A stretch of DNA of 11,244 bases from Candidatus Thalassarchaeaceae archaeon (lineage in GTDB: Archaea; Thermoplasmatota; Poseidoniia; Poseidoniales; Thalassarchaeaceae), in NCBI GenBank assembly GCA_029250425.1, contig JAQXFF010000173.1, forward strand, positions 1 through 11,244, read 5' to 3'. A program made the position numbers and the translations under genes. Shown piece by piece: positions 1 to 8,100 of the stretch. The number at the start of each line of letters is the position of its first letter. Positions within the stretch are counted from its first letter, which is position 1. The notes beneath the pieces are model-generated. The model did not search any database and was not told the origin of the DNA. It saw only the letters and a list, made by a program, of their open reading frames with translations.

Positions 1-497
1 AAATCTGTTGACACGCGATGAATCAGGCAGGTATCACCAGTGAATATCCATTCTTCAGATTCCAATGTCATCTCAAGTTGAGGAGGAGTCAAACTGGCCA
101 CCAATTCATACATCCCTAGATCTTCTTCATACGTCAGCAAACCAGATTCCAAGTCCCAAACACGCAATGTGATTTGGAATTCTCCATCCGACCACGCCTT
201 TACTGTGGAGTTCACGAGGAAAGAATCCCCGTAATCGATTGTTGTGTTGTTCCAGAACGATATGGCCATGTCACCGTTATCAGCAATGACTTCGACACCG
301 ACTGCCGCCATTGGTGCATCGGTTCCGATTGAAGCGATGACACGGACTAAATCGAGGTCGCCATCATAATTTTCGTCAATCGTGAAAGCACCAGTTCCAG
401 CCACAACAATGTGACTCTCATCTTGTGCACTGGCAACTGTCGCCAACATCGGAACCATCATTGCAACCATGAACAAAGTTAGAATTTGATTACGCAT
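1..497 (-). CDS. Secreted protein of unknown function (N-terminal part, runs off window)
   Basis: The frame is open from an ATG at 497-495 to the window edge, giving 165 residues without the C-terminus. It begins with a clear signal peptide, MRNQILTLFMVAMMVPMLA followed by TVASA|QDES, so the product is probably exported. The mature part is beta-rich and acidic, with an Asp-rich loop (DENYDGDLDLV, about residues 41-51) that resembles calcium-binding loops, and N-glycosylation sequons such as NNTT and NST. I do not recognise a family. The start is well supported: GGAGGTG lies 7 bases upstream, and the ATG overlaps the stop of the preceding TSP3-repeat gene by one base (TGATG), so the two are very likely cotranscribed and translationally coupled. 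The shared export signal suggests that it works with that protein at the cell surface; this is inference. Confidence 0.85.
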   Translation of the reverse strand, partial: MRNQILTLFMVAMMVPMLATVASAQDESHIVVAGTGAFTIDENYDGDLDLVRVIASIGTDAPMAAVGVEVIADNGDMAISFWNNTTIDYGDSFLVNSTVKAWSDGEFQITLRVWDLESGLLTYEEDLGMYELVASLTPPQLEMTLESEEWIFTGDTCLIHRVSTD

Positions 498-2926
498 CAG
501 AATTCACCTCCATCCTCAATCAATGAATCTTCAAATTGTCCGACATCTTCCAACTCTTTGTTTGACATTCGAACAGTGAAGAATGTAATCAAGAATACGA
601 AGAGTGGCCACACGAATGTAAGCAGACTTGAGGTTGGATTCGAACCCATCAAAGCGAGTTGACTACGAACTGCACCATAGGAATCAGAATAACCATCACC
701 GTTGCCATCTGCACATCCTTGTGAATCAATTGTCGAAGTGCCTGCAATTTGTGGGCAATCATCACGAAGGCTGCCAATGGGGTTGTCGCCAAAGCCATCG
801 CCATCAGAATCGGACCATTGGACTCGATTCTTCGGGAATGCGTCGGCTTGACCCTTGGGGGAAGCTTGCCAACCATCATCAGCATCGGAGTAGCCATCGC
901 CATCGGTGTCGGGGCATCCCAATCGATCGATGACTGAGACTCCTGCACTCATCAGTGCGTTGGGGCATTGATCGGCTTGGTGTCCTTCTGGATTGTCACC
1001 AAAGCCATCTCGGTCAGCATCTAGCCATTGAGTGGCATCGTGTGCAAATCGGTCGCCCTGATCAGACCAGCCATCGCCATCTGTATCGGTACAACCGAAT
1101 CGATCACTTCGACTGGTCCCTGGTGTATCTCGACAACGATCGCCTTCCAAACCAGTCTGCTCATCACCAAAACCATCGCCATCTGCATCCTCCCACTGAG
1201 TTGGTTCATCTGGGAATGCATCCGCTGCACCCGCAGGATGTGGCAGCCATCCCAACTCGATGTTGGGGTCACTGGAACCATCGCCGTCACCGTCTGGACA
1301 ACCCCATCGATCACGTGAACTGGTCCCTGGCGTTGTGACACAAGCGTCAGGCCGCCAAACATTTTCACCTTGATTGTCACCATAGCCATCGCCATCAACA
1401 TCGTGCCATTGTGTTGAACATAACTCACCGCATATTGCATTCAAACCACCAGGGAATGCATCTGCAAATCCTTCTGGATGAGCTGGCCAATTGAGATCTG
1501 GATTGGAGTACCCATCACCATCTGAATCGGGGCACCCATAGCGGTCGTGCTGTGATGAACCTGGTCGACTTTGACAAGCATCGGCCTGATTGCCGCTCGC
1601 ATTGTCACCATACCCATCACGATCATAATCGGCCCATTGAGTCGCATCATCAGTGAAATTATCGGCTTGCCAATCGCCATCTGCATGATTGTCACCATAG
1701 CCATCACCATCGGTATCCCACCATTGAGTTGGATTGTCAGGGAAAGAATCTGCATTGTTCCCAGATGCATTATCACCAAAACCATCACGGTCTCGATCTG
1801 CATGTTGTGTTGGATCACCAATGAATGCGTCAGCATCATCAAATTGCCACGTCCAATTGCCGCTGGGATCAGACCAGCCGTCACCATCCGTATCTGGACA
1901 GCCAAGGCGATCTTGTGATGAAAATCCTGTGTCGAGCGGGCAGAAATCAGGCATGGTTGCATTCACAACATATTGCCCAACTCCCATTTCTTCGTGAGAA
2001 TCATTCCATTCACCATCAGCCCAATTGTCACCGTAGCCATCTACATCGTAATCAGACCATTGGGTGGCATCTTCCCAGAAAGCATCGCCACCGTCAGCAG
2101 TCGTCCATACAGGGCCCCATTCACCCCATTGGTCCGGATCGGACCAACCATCATTGTCACGGTCAGGACAACCATATCGGTCCTCAAAGGAATCGCCCCA
2201 CTCAGTCGAGCATTGATCCCCATCTACGCCATTTGGATTGTCTCCGTAGCCATCATAATCTAAATCAGCATGCTGGCTTGGTTCATCGGGGAACAAATCG
2301 CCTGAATCGGACCAACCGTCCCCATCATTATCCGGACATCCAAACTTGTCCTCTGTAGAAGTACCATGAGTTTCATCACAATCATCGTCGCGATCAGGGA
2401 ATCCATCAGAATCTGTATCCCTGTCATATTCATCAAGAGTGAACGTAATTGTATATTCAATTTCATCATTGCAATTTGTATCATCGCCAGAAATCTCAAC
2501 AAAGAAACTGTCCGTACTACTCGTTGGAGTTTGAAGATTCACCGTTGTCGGTCCATCGTTGTCAAATCCTGAATGGCTGAGCTCATTTCCAGCAGAGTCT
2601 TTGAGGCGAACATCCCCTTCCCAACCGTCTGTAAATGCACCGAAAAGTGTGCAAATACCTGTGTCTGGATTGCTCATTTGACCCGAAACAGTAACTTCGA
2701 CGACATCACCATTGACAGCGTCAACCTTCCAGAAATCTCGTGTATCGCCACCATGAGAGCAACCATCACCATTGCAAACCCATTCTGTATAGGATGTGCC
2801 GGGCACAGCAACATTGGCTGAAGCCATGTCATCATCGGCTGTAACAAAAGGGGCGCATGAAAGCACCATGCTGATGATGAGGGTCAGGGCGAGGACGCGC
2901 TTCGGAAGCGAATCTTGGGTGTTCAT
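497..2926 (-). CDS. Secreted, membrane-anchored thrombospondin type 3-like repeat protein
   Basis: The product is an exported calcium-binding-type surface protein. I take the ATG at 2926 (809 aa), because it puts a textbook signal peptide first: MNTQDSLPKR, then a hydrophobic stretch to about residue 30 (SCAPFVTA|DDD). An in-frame ATG at 2986 would add 20 non-hydrophobic residues. The Cys in VLSC could also be a weak lipobox. Residues about 40-165 form a beta-rich domain similar in pattern to bacterial pre-peptidase C-terminal (PPC) domains. Residues about 168-748 are Asp-rich TSP3-like repeats of two alternating types: GCPDxDGDGWSD (8 copies) and TQWxDxDGDGYGDN (9 copies). DxDxDG loops of this kind bind calcium in known TSP3 proteins. 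A single hydrophobic segment (LLTFVWPLFVFLITFF, about 768-785) followed by 24 acidic cytoplasmic residues anchors it. It lies 75 bases after the GT2 gene on the same strand. The exact ligand or function is unknown. Confidence 0.92.
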   Translation of the reverse strand: MNTQDSLPKRVLALTLIISMVLSCAPFVTADDDMASANVAVPGTSYTEWVCNGDGCSHGGDTRDFWKVDAVNGDVVEVTVSGQMSNPDTGICTLFGAFTDGWEGDVRLKDSAGNELSHSGFDNDGPTTVNLQTPTSSTDSFFVEISGDDTNCNDEIEYTITFTLDEYDRDTDSDGFPDRDDDCDETHGTSTEDKFGCPDNDGDGWSDSGDLFPDEPSQHADLDYDGYGDNPNGVDGDQCSTEWGDSFEDRYGCPDRDNDGWSDPDQWGEWGPVWTTADGGDAFWEDATQWSDYDVDGYGDNWADGEWNDSHEEMGVGQYVVNATMPDFCPLDTGFSSQDRLGCPDTDGDGWSDPSGNWTWQFDDADAFIGDPTQHADRDRDGFGDNASGNNADSFPDNPTQWWDTDGDGYGDNHADGDWQADNFTDDATQWADYDRDGYGDNASGNQADACQSRPGSSQHDRYGCPDSDGDGYSNPDLNWPAHPEGFADAFPGGLNAICGELCSTQWHDVDGDGYGDNQGENVWRPDACVTTPGTSSRDRWGCPDGDGDGSSDPNIELGWLPHPAGAADAFPDEPTQWEDADGDGFGDEQTGLEGDRCRDTPGTSRSDRFGCTDTDGDGWSDQGDRFAHDATQWLDADRDGFGDNPEGHQADQCPNALMSAGVSVIDRLGCPDTDGDGYSDADDGWQASPKGQADAFPKNRVQWSDSDGDGFGDNPIGSLRDDCPQIAGTSTIDSQGCADGNGDGYSDSYGAVRSQLALMGSNPTSSLLTFVWPLFVFLITFFTVRMSNKELEDVGQFEDSLIEDGGEF
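505..511 (-). promoter_or_regulatory. Shine-Dalgarno site at coupled gene junction
   Basis: On the minus strand the bases read GGAGGTG, complementary to the usual archaeal 16S 3' end, with 7 bases before the ATG at 497-495. The site lies inside the last codons of the upstream repeat-protein gene. Together with the TGATG overlap it indicates internal initiation within a polycistronic message. Confidence 0.7.
683..2425 (-). repeat. Imperfect coding repeat array (alternating TSP3-like modules)
   Basis: The DNA for the Asp-rich repeats is itself repetitive: on the plus strand, variants of CCATCGCCATC and CCATCACCATC recur every 90-160 bases, each encoding DGDG(W/Y). Spacing between units is irregular and the units have diverged, so this is an old protein-repeat expansion and not a recent tandem duplication. 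The low-complexity composition keeps the other frames open and produces spurious long reading frames on both strands. Confidence 0.85.
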
Positions 2927-2927
2927 C

Positions 2928-2944
2928 GGGTGCCGGAGGCACCC
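2928..2944 (-). repeat. Perfect inverted repeat abutting the TSP3-protein start
   Basis: On the minus strand the sequence is GGGTGCC-TCC-GGCACCC, a 7-bp GC-rich stem with a 3-base loop, separated from the preferred ATG (2926) by one base. No T-run follows, so it does not resemble a terminator of the upstream GT2 gene. It could be an mRNA structure at the translation start. If translation began at 2986 instead, the hairpin would be coding. Confidence 0.6.
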
Positions 2945-3001
2945 GCGCACGTAAGGCTGTTGCGCCGATGCAAAATCCTTCGACATTGGAAGAGATTGTG
3001 A

Positions 3002-3748
3002 TTAGACCTGCGTATTTTCGTCAGGTCCCCACTCAGAACGAGTGCGATTGATTCCAAATCTCTTCGCAAACAAGAAACGGAAATTAAGCCAGCCATCGCC
3101 CCATGTATTGATCTCCGCGTCACCGACACGAATGCGGTACGGCACACTGATCTCAACTGCTTTCTTACGGCCAAAGCAACGCCGAGCATTGATCTTCATC
3201 TCTTCTGAAAGGGGCATGCCGTCATGGGTTGGCCGCATCTTCTTATTCTCCATGATATCCTTCCAGAATACCCACATGCCACTCTGTGAATCATGGATGC
3301 CGTACCAGTATAGCATACGAGCTGTGGCGGAAAGGCCCCAATTGCCAAATCCATGTAACCCCGACATGGCGCCATCTTCAGCACGACGTAGGCGATCACA
3401 GGTGATGAATTTGAGATCATCTTCAACAAGTTTACGAACCAAACCTGGAACTTCTTCACCGGGGTATGTGCAATCCGCATCAAGGGTGACAATGATCTCA
3501 CCGGGTGCTAGAGCAAAACCAGTACGATATGCGCGCCCGTATCCCTTTCTAGGTTCCATTACAACCCATGCACCTTCTTCAGCCGCCAATTCACGTGTGC
3601 GGTCAGATGAATTCCCATCAACAATGAGAAAATCGAGTTTTTTGCACCAACCATCATTCGGAATTGAACGAATAGTATCAACAATTGCTGCTTCTTCGTT
3701 TCGCGTTGGAATTACAATCGTAACGTGAACAGGTAGTGTATCTGTCAT
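3002..3748 (-). CDS. GT2 family glycosyltransferase (DPM1/dolichol-phosphate sugar transferase-like)
   Basis: This 248-aa GT-A fold enzyme resembles dolichyl-phosphate mannose/glucose synthases, which move a sugar from a nucleotide donor to a lipid phosphate at the cytoplasmic membrane face. Visible motifs: the nucleotide-binding start VTIVIPTRNEEAAI (residues 9-22), VDGNSSDRT (43-51), the metal-binding DAD (90-92, in LDADCTYP), and an acceptor-side region SQSGMWVF (154-161) followed by SEEMKINARR (181-190). There is no C-terminal membrane segment, so it belongs with soluble or peripheral DPM1-like forms. The true sugar and acceptor cannot be read from sequence. It is the first gene of the minus-strand cluster, ahead of two exported proteins. 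GGGG lies a few bases upstream of the ATG, but inside a small inverted repeat, so the ribosome-binding signal is uncertain. Confidence 0.93.
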   Translation of the reverse strand: MTDTLPVHVTIVIPTRNEEAAIVDTIRSIPNDGWCKKLDFLIVDGNSSDRTRELAAEEGAWVVMEPRKGYGRAYRTGFALAPGEIIVTLDADCTYPGEEVPGLVRKLVEDDLKFITCDRLRRAEDGAMSGLHGFGNWGLSATARMLYWYGIHDSQSGMWVFWKDIMENKKMRPTHDGMPLSEEMKINARRCFGRKKAVEISVPYRIRVGDAEINTWGDGWLNFRFLFAKRFGINRTRSEWGPDENTQV

Positions 3749-3762
3749 GACATCCCCATGTC
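3749..3762 (-). repeat. Short inverted repeat abutting the GT2 start
   Basis: On the minus strand the bases GACAT-GGGG-ATGTC lie immediately before the ATG at 3748. The stem is only 5 bp with a GGGG loop, and could expose the G-run as a ribosome-binding element. Taken alone a match of this size could be chance; it is listed because three other starts in the window show similar structures. Confidence 0.4.
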
Positions 3763-3822
3763 TCGGAGTCAGATTACCGATTTGAATGCAACCGTTGCCG
3801 ACTTAAACCGGATTCATTGAAA
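3763..3822. promoter_or_regulatory. Divergent promoter region between GT2 and GT4 genes
   Basis: This short gap must hold the 5' signals for both the minus-strand GT2 cluster and the plus-strand GT4 gene. An AT-rich element, CTTAAA on the plus strand and TTTAAG on the minus (3802-3807), resembles a weak archaeal TATA box in both directions. About 25 bases from it would place starts near 3830 (plus) and 3779 (minus), giving leaders of about 30 bases. An 11-base palindrome GCAACCGTTGC (3788-3798) sits next to it and could be an operator. No BRE of convincing quality was seen. Confidence 0.4.
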
Positions 3823-3846
3823 AATGGGGGCCTTACAGGCCCCATT
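3823..3846 (+). repeat. Inverted repeat upstream of the GT4 ribosome-binding site
   Basis: The arms AAT(G)GGGGCC and GGCCCCATT pair over 9 bp with one bulged G, around a TTACA loop. The structure ends directly before GGAGG (3847-3851). If the message starts upstream of it, the hairpin would sit next to the ribosome-binding site of the GT4 gene. It would be coding only if the TTG at 3817 is the true start. Confidence 0.55.
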
Positions 3847-3851
3847 GGAGG
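3847..3851 (+). promoter_or_regulatory. Candidate Shine-Dalgarno site that decides the GT4 start
   Basis: GGAGG lies 7 bases before the CTG at 3859, ideal spacing, but 19 bases before the first downstream ATG (3871), which is too far. No comparable G-rich site precedes the TTG at 3817. Confidence 0.45.
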
Positions 3852-3858
3852 GTGTGGC

Positions 3859-5136
3859 CTGCATATCGCGATGTTATCTGGAGAATACCCGCCCAGATGG
3901 GGTGGAATGGGCTCAACAGTGTTCCATCTCGCAGGGGCACTGGTCAAGCAAGGGCACCGTGTCACAGTGATTACTCGGCGTGACAAAAGTGTTGAAAGAA
4001 ATCCAAAGAAAATACCTCAACAAAAGGGTGTTTCTGTTCTCTCGGTAAAATGGGCTCCTTTGCCCATGGCATTTACAGTATCTTACGGGAAATGGGCGCT
4101 ACGGGAACTCTTACGTATTCATCGCAAAGATCCATTTGATGCAGTACATGTTCACGCCCCGATGATTTCATGGAAAGAAAAGCAATATCGAGATGTACGG
4201 GAAAAAGTGGGTCCTGTCATCACAAGTTTACACGGTTCTTGGTTGGGGGAACGCGATGGAATGACTCGCGCAGCGAAGCATGGTGAATCAGCTGTGTGGA
4301 AAAACCCGAATGATCTAGCCATCTTATTGACAGCCAAGCACTATGCAAAATATGAGCGAGCCGCAGTTCGGGCATCGACTCTCTGCGTAGCCAACTCCGA
4401 AGCCACTAAGGCCGATTTCCAATCAAGATATGACCCCCCTGAAAACTGGCGGTGCGAAGTGGTGCGATGGGGTGTGGATACGAACATGTTTGTGCCCCTA
4501 GATTGTGACCACGAGGACACAATGCTTGCTCACGAAGAAATGAGGAAACGATATGGTGAACCAGATGAAATTGCACTGAATGGTTCCGCCAATACTGAGA
4601 CGCCTCTGATTTTGGCAGTAGGTCGTTTGGTCGCACGCAAGGGGTATAGAACTCTACTCAAGGCCATGCCGGGTGTGCTTGAAGTCTATCCTGGTGCTCA
4701 ACTGGTAATCGTAGGGCGCGGTCACATGAAGCGTACTTTGGAACGACAAGCCAAACGATTGGGTGTGGCTGAAGCTGTCACCATTGAACCCAGTTTACCA
4801 TTTGAACAATTGGCACAATTATTTCGGAGTGCTGATTTGGTCGCATATCCATCGTATTACGAAGGTCAAGGTTTGATTCCACTTGAAGCAATGGCCAGTG
4901 GAACACCTGTCGTTACTGTAAACGATGGACCTCTACCCGAAATGGTTGACGAAACTGTTGGAGGGTTATTTGACATCAACCACCCAGAAACATTGGCGGC
5001 TGCGATCAATAAACTTCTCGAGAACCCCGAGCAGAGGGAAGTGATGGCTGCCAACGGAAGACGGCGTGTTCTCGATGAATACACCTACGCATTGAATGCA
5101 GAACGATATGCTGAATATTATGCATTGAAGGACTAG
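3859..5136 (+). CDS. GT4 family glycosyltransferase (GT-B fold)
   Basis: The product is a retaining GT4 enzyme of the group 1 type, which transfers sugars from nucleotide donors at the cytoplasmic face of the membrane during glycan assembly. Counting from 3859 (425 aa): the N-terminal Rossmann half opens with HIAMLSGEYPPRWGGMG (2-18), the glycine-rich acceptor-side loop of GT4; the donor half has VGRLVARKG (254-262, with the R and K that contact the donor phosphates) and YEGQGLIPLEAMASGTPVV, with the E-x7-E motif at E335/E343. The start is uncertain: CTG 3859 has a well-placed GGAGG and gives the usual short GT4 N-terminus; TTG 3817 adds 14 Gly-rich residues; ATG 3871 would cut into the first beta strand. 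It is transcribed away from the GT2 gene and shares its stop with the convergent giant gene. Substrate is unknown; surface glycan or protein glycosylation is the likely setting. Confidence 0.93.
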   Translation: MHIAMLSGEYPPRWGGMGSTVFHLAGALVKQGHRVTVITRRDKSVERNPKKIPQQKGVSVLSVKWAPLPMAFTVSYGKWALRELLRIHRKDPFDAVHVHAPMISWKEKQYRDVREKVGPVITSLHGSWLGERDGMTRAAKHGESAVWKNPNDLAILLTAKHYAKYERAAVRASTLCVANSEATKADFQSRYDPPENWRCEVVRWGVDTNMFVPLDCDHEDTMLAHEEMRKRYGEPDEIALNGSANTETPLILAVGRLVARKGYRTLLKAMPGVLEVYPGAQLVIVGRGHMKRTLERQAKRLGVAEAVTIEPSLPFEQLAQLFRSADLVAYPSYYEGQGLIPLEAMASGTPVVTVNDGPLPEMVDETVGGLFDINHPETLAAAINKLLENPEQREVMAANGRRRVLDEYTYALNAERYAEYYALKD

Positions 5137-8100
5137 ACTTCGTCAAAATCACTCATTGCAGGAGGAGCTTCTGCCGTCATGTCTGGAAGTTTTGGTGCTG
5201 TTTCTTCATCACCCAAATCGAATCCTTGTCCAGTACCTAATCCCCCACCCCATGATTCAATCAACTCGAGATCGGCAGCCAATTGTCGCTTACTTCGAAG
5301 AACAAAGAGCCCGCCAATCAGGGCAAGGATAAGGATGACAGCAGCCAAAGTCACTACACCCGTCGAACCCAGTAATCCAAACACACCGGATATTCCAGTC
5401 GCTTCATGGATTTCCAGTTGATCTTTGACAACGTTGGACGACATGTCGCCATCCAAGGCCCAAACTTCTACGCTTGCCCATTTCTCGGCACTAGGTTTGG
5501 TCGTCATGGTGGCTGTGTAGATTCCGTCGCCTGCAACGGCATCATTGCCTGCACCATCATCATACATTGAGAAATCATCACTATTGGAACCAAACGAAAC
5601 ACGGCCCTGAACACTACCTTCCATTTGTGTTGTCCCATCTGCATCTTGCAAGAAAATACTGACAACGAAAGTGTTCTTGACATCGGCTTCAAATTTATCG
5701 AGATTGATCTCAAGTTGCGATAATACTGGATTGGATGCGCCAATTGTGATATTCACCCAAGCCATATCCATCACACCTCGTGAATCGCGTACGGTGAGTG
5801 TGAAAGTGGATTGGCCCGGTTGGAACCAAGATGTGAAATTAACGTCATTTGCCACTTCAATAGAACCGCTAGATGTCACTTGATGCCAGATGTACTGAAT
5901 GATATCGTCGTCAGCATCCCAAGACTGTGAACCATCGAAAACAATTGGATCTCCGGGTGTGATGTACATCCCTTCATCAAGTGACGAGATGATTGCATGT
6001 GGTGCGGTTGGATTGACATGGAGAATTTGATTGTGAATCCGGGTCATCCCGGTTGAATCCGTCAAATTGAATGTAAGATTGTGTACCCCTGATGGTAATT
6101 CGTCATTGTACCAATATTCGTTGGTCCCATTTTCAATAATCAGCCCTTCCAATAAATCGCTGGAGATGTTCACCCAGAAATCATCGCCATCGGCATCAAA
6201 TGAGCTTCTGAAATCAAACAAAACGGGAGCGTCACTCTGCACCTCAACACCCGGGACTGGACTGGTTAACACCAGAACTGGAGCACTCTCTACGACATCA
6301 ACTTCGATACTGGATACCGATGGTGGATTCACTCCATCATCCACGGTGAAGGTAATGGTTTGTTGCCCAGTAGGTAGACGCGCTGAGAGTTCCCAATCAG
6401 TCCCCAATGCACCGTTGATGAGACTTGAATCCCAACGCACGGCCACATTGTCAGAGTTGACAACAGGGCCATCTTCACAGATGTGGGATACAACCCAATT
6501 ATCACTGAAATCTACACAAGATAAATCCCAATCTCCACTGCCTTCTGATTCAAAGTTGTGAAGTACACTTGAATCCGTTGAGAAATCGTTGTGACTAGAA
6601 ATCATTGCAGTAGAAGGAGTGTTCTCAACAATCACAGTTTGAGTCAATGTCGACCAGACATCAAGATGCTCGACGCGGTCATCACTCAATGACAGGGTGA
6701 TCTCATGTGTTCCAGCCGGAAGGCGACCCGTCCAAACACCGTCCCCATCATCGTACATGACGCCCAATAAATTACTAGACCAGCGGTAAATGATGGGGTC
6801 TCCTTCTGGATCGTTTGATCCAAATGAATCGAGTTGGATTGTGTATGCAGAGGTGTTGCCCAATCGGGTAATTGTGAATTCCGGATGTGGCAATTCATTG
6901 ACCAGTTCAATCTGATAGATGAGGTCGACCGGCGTGTTTACACCATCGGACACGGTAATTGTATAGGTGAAGGATGTCATCGATTCAGCAGCATCGAGGA
7001 AGGTTGCATTCCATTCCATTGCACAGGGTTCAATGGCTCCATCACCTGAACGATAGGATACATCAATTCCACATAGAATTGAATCACCTTCCGGGTCTGT
7101 TGTACCGGACATGTTGATGTGAAGTGAGGCTGTACGGAAGAGGCGGAGTGCACCATCCATATCGACACCAGGGTCTGTGATGATATCGATGACTGGTGGT
7201 AGGTTTCGCAACTCAATCTCTCGGCTCTCATTGGCACAGTTGCCTTGGCCATCACAAGCCTCGACTGTAATCATATGAAGCCCGTCTGACAACACCAAGC
7301 CATTACCGTCGTTGACGGAGAATAAATCAAGAGTGCTAAATTGACCATCGAGGTTGCTAGTCCAACTGAATGTTATCGGATCATCATCCAGATCCCAAGT
7401 TTCTGATGCATTGAACGCTACAACAGCACCACTTCCAAAGACGTCCTCGTCAAGTGGCGTATCCCAAATGATGAGGGGTGCTTGGTTGGTCAATAGAATC
7501 TCACAAATGACCACTGGTGAAGTGAAATTGGGTACACGATTGACAGAAATCGGTTCAGAGTTACTTGAATCCGCACGCTGGCCTTCGTATTCACAGCCAA
7601 TCCAATATTCAGTCCAAGCTCCAGCACCCATCCAATCGGTTTGTTGTGCAGAGAATGGCCCAAGAATGGTGTGCCCGCTGTAGGGCATTGTATGTGTCTG
7701 ACTAGATTCGACCTGGTCAAATGAGAGGTTGACTACAGCGTTGGGTAATCCATGGCTGTTCTGATTTGTAGCCCAAACGTGCATGGTCCACATCTCATCT
7801 ACCAGACTACCGACTCCAACGTTTAGTGAACCAAGATCTGCTGAATCAATCCATCTGAGAGTGCTAGGTTGACCCGTCATATCGAAAGTTACAGACGAAC
7901 CTTGAATCGAATGAGACATATTGACTGTTGAATCACGGAGGTTGATTTGGCCCGTGCATCCTGAGACGTCGACCCCGTCTGCAACCACGAGGTGCAAATC
8001 TGTCAATTCAAGGCAATTGGCACCGGACAGAATCACATCGGAAAGTGAACTCGTAAGGGCATCGTCACTGCCATCCCAAGCAAGTCCACTATGTGTTCCA

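Noticed and set aside
628..2358. Several plus-strand open frames of 60-180 codons opposite the repeat gene, and matching minus-strand frames of up to 173 codons
   Set aside because: They arise from the low-complexity CCATC-rich repeat DNA, encode His/Ser/Ile-rich or Met-rich strings with no family character, and lie fully inside a well-supported gene.
683..2425. Periodic repeats considered as a CRISPR array or DNA satellite
   Set aside because: Units are imperfect, unevenly spaced, in frame and encode DxDxDG calcium motifs; there are no identical direct repeats with unique spacers.
2927..2986. Upstream ATG at 2986 as the start of the TSP3 protein
   Set aside because: It would put 20 polar residues before the signal peptide and translate through the 7-bp inverted repeat, and no Shine-Dalgarno sequence precedes it. 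It cannot be excluded formally.
3042..3728. Plus-strand open frame of 228 codons opposite the GT2 gene
   Set aside because: It is fully antisense to a gene with clear GT2 motifs; its translation is Ser/Arg-rich without domains, and no ribosome-binding site was seen.
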